Assembly: GCA_017529165.1 (NCBI GenBank)
Contig: JAFXNY010000117.1
Coordinates: forward strand, 1 to 11,196
Length of the DNA stretch: 11,196 nt
Direction of reading: 5' to 3'
DNA from: Clostridia bacterium
Lineage (GTDB): Bacteria; Bacillota_A; Clostridia; Oscillospirales; Acutalibacteraceae
The notes under the pieces were generated by a model, which worked only from the letters and a program-made list of their open reading frames with translations, was not told where the DNA came from and did no database searches. The translations under genes were made by a program, and so were the position numbers. Positions 1 to 5,109 of this stretch are shown here, in pieces (position 1 is the stretch's first letter; every line of letters begins with the position of its first letter).

Positions 1-161
1 GATGATGATGAAGATGACGAAGATGATGATTTATTTTCAGAACTTTCAAACTTGCAAGGTGAGTATCTTTCTCTGTAGCTGTTGTAATCTTTTTTGCAAT
101 ACCCGTTGTAATTTGCGTCCACACCGTAATACGGGCAACTGCTGTCACATTTTTTCCCCAT
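1..161 (-). CDS. Cys-containing, polyserine-linker protein (N-terminal part, runs off the window)
   Basis: Unrecognised protein; 53 codons are visible and the frame stays open to the window edge. The start is ATG at 161, with AGGA 6 nt upstream. Residues 1-44 carry four cysteines (C5, C9, C22, C36, spaced x3, x12, x13) among many Tyr, Lys and Asn. Residues 45-53 are all serine, and the run continues beyond the edge. The serines use mixed codons (TCA, TCT, TCG), so the homopolymer looks kept at protein level and not a simple DNA repeat. The layout suggests a small metal-binding or disulfide-bonded head, then a flexible Ser linker to a further domain outside the window. No signal peptide is visible at the N-terminus, so a cytoplasmic start is likely. 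A consensus sigma-A promoter lies at the right distance upstream. The function is unknown. The competing reading is an acidic tail on the + strand ending at 78, which has no such support. Confidence 0.6.
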   Translation of the reverse strand, partial: MGKKCDSSCPYYGVDANYNGYCKKDYNSYRERYSPCKFESSENKSSSSSSSSS

Positions 162-200
162 TGTTTTTCCTACTTTCCTAAAAATAATTCGATTTTAATA

Positions 201-222
201 TTTGCACTTATACAGGTGCAAA
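201..222. promoter_or_regulatory. Palindromic operator candidate over the leftward transcription start
   Basis: TTTGCAC (201-207) and GTGCAAA (216-222) form a perfect 7-8-7 inverted repeat just downstream of the -10 box, covering the predicted start near 219. A repressor here would block initiation of the leftward gene. A further GTGCAA half-site lies at 274-279, just before the ribosome binding site of the divergent XRE regulator. The obvious candidate ligand is that regulator, but this is inference. A short RNA hairpin is the alternative, although the right arm lies partly upstream of the start. Confidence 0.5.
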
Positions 223-225
223 AAT

Positions 226-254
226 ATTATAAAACCTCCATATAATATTGTCAA
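226..254 (-). promoter_or_regulatory. Consensus sigma-A promoter of the leftward Cys/Ser gene
   Basis: On the minus strand, TTGACA (254-249), a 17-nt spacer and TATAAT (231-226) match the sigma-70/sigma-A consensus at all 12 positions. Transcription should start near 219, giving a leader of about 58 nt before the ATG at 161. This is the best-scoring promoter by eye in the window and supports the leftward gene being real. Confidence 0.8.
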
Positions 255-276
255 GACTTTTGTTCGCAAATATGTG
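248..276 (+). promoter_or_regulatory. Weak candidate promoter for the XRE regulator
   Basis: TTGTCA (248-253), a 17-nt spacer and TATGTG (271-276) give a fair -35 and a poor -10. The -35 region overlaps the -35 of the leftward promoter on the other strand, so the two would compete. A transcript starting from here would have almost no leader before the ATG at 292. Low confidence; no better rightward promoter was seen. Confidence 0.25.
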
Positions 277-291
277 CAATGAGGCTTGATG

Positions 292-519
292 ATGAATGTT
301 AAAATAGAAAAAGCGGTTGGAAATAACATACGCATTTTAAGAGAAAAAGCGAATATGACACAAGAACAATTATCTGCCAAACTTCAGGTTAACGGTTGCG
401 ATATTACAAGGAGTGCAATCGCTAAAATTGAAGTGGGGCAGAGGCATCTTTATCCTGATGAAATTATTTTAATTAAAAAAGTTCTGGGCGTTACCTATGA
501 AGATATATTTAATGTTTAA
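292..519 (+). CDS. Small XRE-family helix-turn-helix transcriptional regulator
   Basis: A 75-residue DNA-binding protein consisting of little more than one Cro/C1-type HTH domain. Residues 10-20 (helix 1, ending in LREKAN), 23-33 (TQEQLSAKLQV, helix 2) and about 38-52 (ITRSAIAKIEVGQR, recognition helix and turn) follow the XRE pattern. The C-terminal helix ends in LGVTYEDIF, a common ending of this family. There is no effector or peptidase domain. The start is placed at ATG 292 because GAGG (281-284) lies 7 nt before it. ATG 289 and TTG 286 are in frame but too close to that site. The gene diverges from the Cys/Ser gene, and GTGCAA half-sites lie in the shared intergenic region, so local repression and autoregulation are plausible. 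It is followed at once by a strong terminator and is therefore a one-gene transcript. Confidence 0.88.
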   Translation: MNVKIEKAVGNNIRILREKANMTQEQLSAKLQVNGCDITRSAIAKIEVGQRHLYPDEIILIKKVLGVTYEDIFNV

Positions 520-526
520 TAAAAAT

Positions 527-558
527 GACTGTCTCACCTTTAATTCAGTGAGACAGTC
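527..558. terminator. Bidirectional intrinsic terminator between convergent genes
   Basis: GACTGTCTCAC (527-537) and GTGAGACAGTC (548-558) form a perfect 11-bp stem with a 10-nt loop. The + strand is followed by a T-rich tail (559-569) and the minus strand by the complement of AATAAAAAT (518-526). It can therefore end both the XRE gene (stop at 519) and the leftward carboxypeptidase (stop at 583). Confidence 0.9.
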
Positions 559-582
559 TGTTTATTTTTGTTGGTATATGCC

Positions 583-1917
583 TTAATGCTTTCCTCTTTT
601 ATCATTTTCATACGGTATATACCGTATTTTTCTTTTGGTTTTCTTTTTCTGACTGTTTAAGCGCCATACACGCCAGATGAAAATAATTATAATAAGTGCC
701 AATACAGCATATACGACTCTCATATATTTTGAAGTAAAGAAAGATTTTATGCCGTAAAGTATTGTTAGCAGTACACTTCGCTCGATATCCTCGTGTGAAA
801 CGAGATTTACCGTGCCTATTACCTTGTTGGCATAGGTTATATCGGCGGTTCCGAGCACTTGTCCTTTCTTAACAGGTGCCTTTACACGGCGGTTTTCATA
901 ATTAGGCTTTATTGTTATGGTTGAATCGTCCGCATCAGTAGGCAGGACAGATACAAAGCTTTTTTCAACATAGAGAGATACAAAATCGGTCTTAAACGAT
1001 AGGTCAACGCCTATTTCACAAACGGGGTTGTCCACATTTGCAATATGTTTGAAAGAGAAATTATTAAACGCCCAGCGGTAAAGCTCTTTGCTTTCTATAA
1101 ACTCATGGCGCTTGCCCTCGGTGTTAGGGCATCCGAAGAGTATGCACATATAATTGTATCCGTTGTATGAAGCCGTGCTTACAAGGCATCTGCCCGATTC
1201 GCTTGTAAAGCCTGTTTTTACGCCCTTTGCATAAACATAATAATAATTGGTAGAATTATCCTGCAGAAAATTGGTGGTGGATAGCGTTCTGGTGCCGTGC
1301 ATGTTGGTTTCCGGTACGGTATAACGAACCGTTTCGCAAACCGTTTTGAATGTTTCGTTTTTAAGGGCATAGCGTGTGAGTGTGTAGGTGTCCTTTGCGG
1401 TTGTATAGTTTTGCTCGTTGTGAAGACCCACAGGGTTTTGGTAGTGTGTACCCTTAAGACCTAATTCCTTTGCCTTATTGTTCATCATATCAACAAAGTT
1501 TTCTACCGTTTCGCCGTAGGTTAAAGCGGCTAAATACGCACAGTCTCCGCAGGATGACATAAGCACATAATAAACCAAATCAAGCTGGCTTATTTCTTCG
1601 CCCTCTTTAAGGTTTGATACAACGCTTCCTGTGCCGAGTACAAGATTTTGAGCCTCTTTTGTCATAGCAACCTTTGCCCCGGGGTTATAAATCGGGCTTT
1701 CGAGCATAAGCGTTACAACCATTATTTTAGTTATCGAAGCCGGATAAACCCTTTCGTTTTCTGCCTTTGAATATATTACTTCTCCGGTATCAAGTGATAC
1801 GAGCATAACGCTTTTAGCGGTAATCTCTATGCCTGTAGGCTCGTATGCAGATATTCTAATAAACGGTACAACAATTAAAAAAAGTGCTAAAAATGCAGAA
1901 AATATTCTTTTAGGCAT
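583..1917 (-). CDS. dacF: D-alanyl-D-alanine carboxypeptidase (PBP5/DacF family, S11 peptidase)
   Basis: Membrane-anchored enzyme outside the cytoplasm that trims the terminal D-Ala of peptidoglycan pentapeptides and so limits cross-linking. It has 444 residues, within the family's usual 380-450. Residues 1-24 form a signal peptide (Lys/Arg then a hydrophobic core). The catalytic S61-I-T-K64 (SxxK) and K234-T-G236 motifs are intact. The middle motif, normally SxN, reads SSCGDC at 121-126 and has no asparagine. Residues about 293-383 fit the PBP5 C-terminal beta domain. Residues about 401-417 form a true transmembrane helix, followed by a Lys/Arg-rich tail, instead of the usual short amphipathic anchor. 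ATG 1917 has AAGGAG 6 nt upstream. The gene stands alone, between a shared terminator and a divergent promoter. The symbol follows the family; dacA or dacB would be equally possible. Confidence 0.88.
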   Translation of the reverse strand: MPKRIFSAFLALFLIVVPFIRISAYEPTGIEITAKSVMLVSLDTGEVIYSKAENERVYPASITKIMVVTLMLESPIYNPGAKVAMTKEAQNLVLGTGSVVSNLKEGEEISQLDLVYYVLMSSCGDCAYLAALTYGETVENFVDMMNNKAKELGLKGTHYQNPVGLHNEQNYTTAKDTYTLTRYALKNETFKTVCETVRYTVPETNMHGTRTLSTTNFLQDNSTNYYYVYAKGVKTGFTSESGRCLVSTASYNGYNYMCILFGCPNTEGKRHEFIESKELYRWAFNNFSFKHIANVDNPVCEIGVDLSFKTDFVSLYVEKSFVSVLPTDADDSTITIKPNYENRRVKAPVKKGQVLGTADITYANKVIGTVNLVSHEDIERSVLLTILYGIKSFFTSKYMRVVYAVLALIIIIFIWRVWRLNSQKKKTKRKIRYIPYENDKRGKH

Positions 1918-1949
1918 AGAAATCTCCTTAAAAATGTGATAGAATGTCT

Positions 1950-1967
1950 TTGTATGATATTATACAA
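1950..1967 (-). promoter_or_regulatory. -10 box of the carboxypeptidase gene within an inverted repeat
   Basis: The minus strand has a perfect TATAAT at 1964-1959, which would start transcription near 1952, about 35 nt before the ATG. The -35 region 17 nt upstream (TTTATT) is poor. The box sits inside a perfect inverted repeat, TTGTAT (1950-1955), 6 nt, ATACAA (1962-1967), a possible operator. No convincing promoter was found for the divergent rightward gene at 2011. Confidence 0.4.
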
Positions 1968-2010
1968 CATATTCGGCTAAAAATAAAGAGGGAAAAGGCG
2001 GTGAGGTAAA

Positions 2011-2718
2011 ATGGTGTATATAACCGGCGATATGCATGGCGATTTAAGTAGGCTTTACGATAAAGAGTTTCGTAAACTAAAAGCAGGGGATGTGCTTATA
2101 GTTTGCGGAGATTTCGGTTATATTTTTTCCGGCGGCAAGCAGGAGGAAAGCGTTATAAGATATTTTGCCAAGCGAAAGTTTACAACCGCTTTTGTTGAAG
2201 GTACACATGATAACCTAGGCCGCATATATAAAGCCAGAACAACAGTATGGCACGGCGGTATGGTACATAGAATAAGGGGAAACCTTTTGCATTTATGTCG
2301 GGGTCAGATATTCAGAATTGAAGATAACACATATTTTACTTTCGGCGGAGGAGAGAGCACAGATAAGGATATGCGCCTCTCATCAGGCAACTGGTGGGCA
2401 GGTGAAGAACCCACACCTGCAGAGATGGCTGACGGCGCAAGGGCTCTTGACGAAGCCGGTCTTAGAGTTGATTATTTTATAACTCACGAGCCGCCATCTC
2501 TTGTTAAAAGTTCAATGTTGCTTCGCCGAGGAGAAAGCGATAATACGAATAAAATCAACGGTTATTTTGAGGAAATCGGGCGCTCATGCGAGTTTAGGCA
2601 TTGGTATTTCGGCTCGCTTCATGAGGACCGTGTGATAACCGATAAATACACCTGCGTTTTCAAAAAATTGATACCTATCTATCCAAAGCAGGATAACGAC
2701 TTGACATTTGTAGTATAA
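2011..2718 (+). CDS. Calcineurin-like metallophosphoesterase
   Basis: A 235-residue cytoplasmic protein of the calcineurin-like phosphoesterase superfamily, with no signal peptide or membrane segment. The metal-site motifs appear in the expected order: G6-D-M-H9-G (GDxHG), G33-D-F-G (GDxxx), G64-T-H-D-N68 in place of GNH(E/D), H159-E-P-P, and G201-S-L-H204 in place of GHxH. Thus the usual GNHE asparagine is Thr65 and the first histidine of GHxH is Ser202; D7, H9, D34, H159 and H204 remain. The substrate cannot be told from the sequence. GAGG (2003-2006) precedes ATG 2011 by 4 nt; the next codon, GTG at 2014, is an alternative start with better spacing. The gene ends 28 bases before the kinase-like gene and probably shares its transcript. 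Confidence 0.82.
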   Translation: MVYITGDMHGDLSRLYDKEFRKLKAGDVLIVCGDFGYIFSGGKQEESVIRYFAKRKFTTAFVEGTHDNLGRIYKARTTVWHGGMVHRIRGNLLHLCRGQIFRIEDNTYFTFGGGESTDKDMRLSSGNWWAGEEPTPAEMADGARALDEAGLRVDYFITHEPPSLVKSSMLLRRGESDNTNKINGYFEEIGRSCEFRHWYFGSLHEDRVITDKYTCVFKKLIPIYPKQDNDLTFVV

Positions 2719-2746
2719 TCTTTATAGAAAATAATGGAGGCTTCCT

Positions 2747-4435
2747 ATGTTAAACACCGATAGACTTTGCCCCGGTTGTATGAAAGATAATTCGGGTGAG
2801 AGCGTTTGCTCAGTTTGCGGATATGATTCTCAAAAGGGGAATCCGCCCGATAAACTTCCGGCAAGATTTATAATTAGGGATAGATATTTTGTAGGTAAGG
2901 TGCTTTACAGCGATTTATCAAGCACGGTTTATTTAGGCTTTGATATTGTTGAAAATAAAACCGTTAATATTAAAGAGTATTTTCCGGCTTCGATTGCACA
3001 AAGAAATCCTGATAAAACGGTCTTTGTTGTAAGGGATAACCAGTTTATTTTCAACGAAGGCCTTATGGAGTTTATTGAAATAAACAAAAAGCTTATAGGC
3101 TTTCCGCTTTCAAGTCTGCCTGCTACTTATGCGGTGTTTGAGGAGAACTCAACTGCATATGCGATATGCGAACCGGTAACAGGAATCAGTCTTAAAAGCT
3201 TTCTTAAAAGAAACGGCGGTTTTTTGCGTTGGGAGCAGGTTCGCCCACTTGTTTTGCCGCTTATTGATACAATAAAAGCATTACACGATATTTCCGTAAT
3301 TCACGGCGCAATATCTCCGGATACCGTTTTTGTATGCAGAGATGGCAAGCTTCGTCTTATAGGCATACCGGTAAATGCAGTAAAACGCAAAGGGCGTGAT
3401 GGCAAAGTATCTCTCGGAGTACAATTATATGATGGATATTCGGCAGCCGAACAATACGGCATAATTGATAGCGATATAGGCAAATATACCGATGTGTACG
3501 GTATTTGTGCCACAATATTTACTGCACTTATAGGTGCGGTCCCCGAGCCGGCAGATGAGCGTATAAAGGCGGATAGCCTTAAGATACCGTCTCACTTTGC
3601 GGATGAACTGCCAAGGCAGGTGCTTGTGTCTCTTGCAAACGGTATGCAGATAAAACCTGAAGGGCGCACACAGGATATAGAAACTCTTAAAAATGAACTT
3701 ATATACGGTGAAACTAAGGAAAATGTACGCAAATCACAGCGAGCTGCAGCTAAAAATAATACTGCGGTAAAAAAATCGGCAGACGGGGAAAGCCAAAAAT
3801 CATCCGGTCTTAAGTATGCGGCAATAGCTTCGGGTATCACGGCAGGGCTTTTTGTGATTATGGCGGTAGTGCTCATATTTACCGTATTTAAGGACCAGAT
3901 TTTTAAGAAGGATGTAAATGATAACAACAGTGTTCCTTCTATGCCGGAGACGGCTTCAATAGGCGATGTTGATTCAGATGCTATCGAATCAAAGGTTTTG
4001 TATCCTGTCCCGGACCTTAGGGGTAAGCTCTATTCAGAGGTTGCCGACTCGGATGAATGTAAACATCTAAAAGTTGTTATTAAAACGAAAGAATATTCTT
4101 CTCAGTATGAAAGGGGTCAGATTTGCTCTCAGTCAATACAGGCAGGTGAATCGGCAGAACACGGTGCATTACTTGAGCTCACAATCAGTCTTGGCTCTAT
4201 GGAGTTTAGGATGCCGGATGTTTCGGGACTAAGCCGAGAGCAGGCAGTAATAGAATTGCTTAAGCTCGGTTTGCTGTATGACAATATTGATATTACCGAT
4301 GAGTTTGATTCTGAATCAAAACCTGCGATAGTTTTAAGGCAGGAGCCTGCAAGGGGAGAGACAATAACGGCTGAATCAAAGGTTATAGTTTTTGTTAATT
4401 CCTATAAAGGCGAGGCTAATTCAGGAAATTATTAA
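2747..4435 (+). CDS. Zinc-ribbon / pseudokinase / transmembrane / PASTA protein
   Basis: A 562-residue membrane protein built like PASTA Ser/Thr kinases (PrkC/PknB/IreK) but probably without kinase activity. Residues 8-24 form a zinc ribbon (C8-x2-C11, C21-x2-C24). Residues about 45-320 align with a protein kinase fold: K76 is kept in IKEYFP, typical of one clostridial kinase group, and GYSAAEQYG (230-238) matches the segment after the activation loop. The catalytic loop reads H186-G-A-I-S-P-D-T193, so the HRD aspartate is Ala188 and the metal-binding asparagine is Thr193. DFG reads G206-I-P. The glycine-rich loop (50-58) has also lost its glycines. A Lys-rich linker, a transmembrane helix (358-381) and two extracellular PASTA domains (about 417-483 and 485-552) follow. 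PASTA domains bind muropeptides or beta-lactams in relatives. ATG 2747 has GGAGG 6 nt upstream. Sensing of the cell wall by a scaffold is the likely role (inference). Confidence 0.85.
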   Translation: MLNTDRLCPGCMKDNSGESVCSVCGYDSQKGNPPDKLPARFIIRDRYFVGKVLYSDLSSTVYLGFDIVENKTVNIKEYFPASIAQRNPDKTVFVVRDNQFIFNEGLMEFIEINKKLIGFPLSSLPATYAVFEENSTAYAICEPVTGISLKSFLKRNGGFLRWEQVRPLVLPLIDTIKALHDISVIHGAISPDTVFVCRDGKLRLIGIPVNAVKRKGRDGKVSLGVQLYDGYSAAEQYGIIDSDIGKYTDVYGICATIFTALIGAVPEPADERIKADSLKIPSHFADELPRQVLVSLANGMQIKPEGRTQDIETLKNELIYGETKENVRKSQRAAAKNNTAVKKSADGESQKSSGLKYAAIASGITAGLFVIMAVVLIFTVFKDQIFKKDVNDNNSVPSMPETASIGDVDSDAIESKVLYPVPDLRGKLYSEVADSDECKHLKVVIKTKEYSSQYERGQICSQSIQAGESAEHGALLELTISLGSMEFRMPDVSGLSREQAVIELLKLGLLYDNIDITDEFDSESKPAIVLRQEPARGETITAESKVIVFVNSYKGEANSGNY

Positions 4436-4442
4436 AAAACAC

Positions 4443-4470
4443 TTGATTTTATAATATTTTGTGTTATAAT
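4443..4470 (+). promoter_or_regulatory. Extended -10 promoter for the rimP-nusA-infB operon
   Basis: TTGATT (4443-4448), a 16-nt spacer and a perfect TATAAT (4465-4470) preceded by TG at 4462-4463 make an extended -10 promoter. Transcription should start near 4477, about 157 nt before rimP. No other promoter-like pair lies between here and rimP. It sits upstream of the terminator hairpin at 4492, so most transcripts would meet that terminator within 50 nt. Confidence 0.65.
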
Positions 4471-4491
4471 ACCATTGTAGTTTTAAGAAAG

Positions 4492-4519
4492 GTGAGTGGG
4501 TCAGCCCACTCACTTTTTT
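4492..4519 (+). terminator. Intrinsic terminator / candidate attenuator in the rimP leader
   Basis: GTGAGTGGG (4492-4500), a 4-nt loop and CCCACTCAC (4505-4513) form a perfect 9-bp GC-rich stem followed by six T (4514-4519). It ends transcription coming from the PASTA gene (stop 4435). It also lies only about 15 nt into any transcript from the promoter at 4443-4470, so it can act as an attenuator of the operon. Confidence 0.88.
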
Positions 4520-4633
4520 ATGGTAGAGCAAGATGTCTCATAAATGAATCCTCGGTCTGGAGATAAAACTTGTTGTTTGCAGAAGTTTTATTCCCGGACC
4601 TAGTGCGGCACCTTGCCGCTGGTGGAGGTCAGA
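4520..4633 (+). promoter_or_regulatory. Structured rimP 5' leader with alternative hairpins
   Basis: A long hairpin pairs GGTCTGG (4554-4560) with CCGGACC (4594-4600, one G-U) and, inside, ATAAAACTT (4563-4571) with AAGTTTTAT (4583-4591), leaving an 11-nt loop. A second short hairpin, GCGGCA (4605-4610) with TGCCGC (4614-4619), follows. GACCT (4597-4601) can instead pair with AGGTC (4626-4630), which would hide part of the GGAGG site (4624-4628) of rimP and break the first hairpin. These exclusive folds suggest translational control. The ligand is unknown and no known riboswitch class is recognised. Confidence 0.5.
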
Positions 4634-5086
4634 ATGGCAAAAATCGCAGATACTGTTTACAGTTTAATTGAACCTACCGTTTTATCGCTCGGTATAACGC
4701 TGTGGGATGTAAGGTTTGTTAAAGAAGGAGCGTCTTACTATTTAAGGGTTTATATTGATAAACCAGAGGGAATAAGCATTGATGATTGCGTTGCGGTTTC
4801 GCATGCGGTTGATCCTATAATTGATAAAGCCGATCCAATAGATAAGCAGTACTATTTAGAGGTCTGCTCTCCCGGTGTTGAGCGAGAGCTTACAAGAGAT
4901 TGGCACTATGAGGCGGCAGCAGGGCAAAAGGTGTGCGTTAAGCTTTTCAGCGCCGTATCAGGCAAAAAAGAGTTTTGCGGAATATTAAACGCCGATAAAG
5001 AAAGTATATCGCTTACAACCGAAGACGGTGTGATACCGTTTAATCGGTCCGATATAGCAAAAGCATACATTAAATATCAAGATTGA
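4634..5086 (+). CDS. rimP: Ribosome maturation factor RimP
   Basis: A 150-residue cytoplasmic factor needed for late assembly of the 30S ribosomal subunit. The N-terminal alpha/beta domain (about 1-80) includes the WDVRFVKEGASYYLRVYID strand region and ends in YYLEVCSPGVERELT, the signature of the family. The C-terminal SH3-like domain covers about 88-150. The start is ATG 4634 (MAKIADTVY), placed by GGAGG at 4624-4628, 5 nt upstream. An in-frame TTG at 4613 would lie within the leader hairpin and has no ribosome binding site. It is the first gene of the operon, and nusA follows after 23 nt. Expression is probably set by the leader attenuator and the fold that hides the ribosome binding site. 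Confidence 0.95.
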   Translation: MAKIADTVYSLIEPTVLSLGITLWDVRFVKEGASYYLRVYIDKPEGISIDDCVAVSHAVDPIIDKADPIDKQYYLEVCSPGVERELTRDWHYEAAAGQKVCVKLFSAVSGKKEFCGILNADKESISLTTEDGVIPFNRSDIAKAYIKYQD

Positions 5087-5109
5087 TTTTTTGGAGGGTT
5101 AATAAAAAA

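Noticed and set aside
1..78. Acidic Asp/Glu-rich C-terminal tail on the + strand ending at TAG 78.
   Set aside because: The opposite strand has a start codon, ribosome binding site, consensus promoter and synonymous serine codons; the + reading has only a stop codon.
2701..2728. TTGACA at 2701 with TATAAT at 2714 or TATAGA at 2723 as an internal promoter for the pseudokinase gene.
   Set aside because: The spacer to TATAAT is only 7 nt. The pair with TATAGA (16 nt) would start RNA at the ribosome binding site, leaving no usable leader.
4554..4600. Kink-turn in the rimP leader bound by YlxQ (L7Ae-like).
   Set aside because: The helix lacks a 3-nt bulge followed by tandem G-A pairs on both strands, so no kink-turn signature is present.
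4613..4633. TTG 4613 as a longer rimP start.
   Set aside because: It lies in the small leader hairpin without a ribosome binding site, whereas ATG 4634 has GGAGG at 5 nt and gives the normal RimP N-terminus.
4492..4633. T-box or other known riboswitch ahead of rimP.
   Set aside because: No T-box consensus sequence (TGGNACCGCG) or other known aptamer core was found; the terminator is too close to the promoter for such an aptamer.
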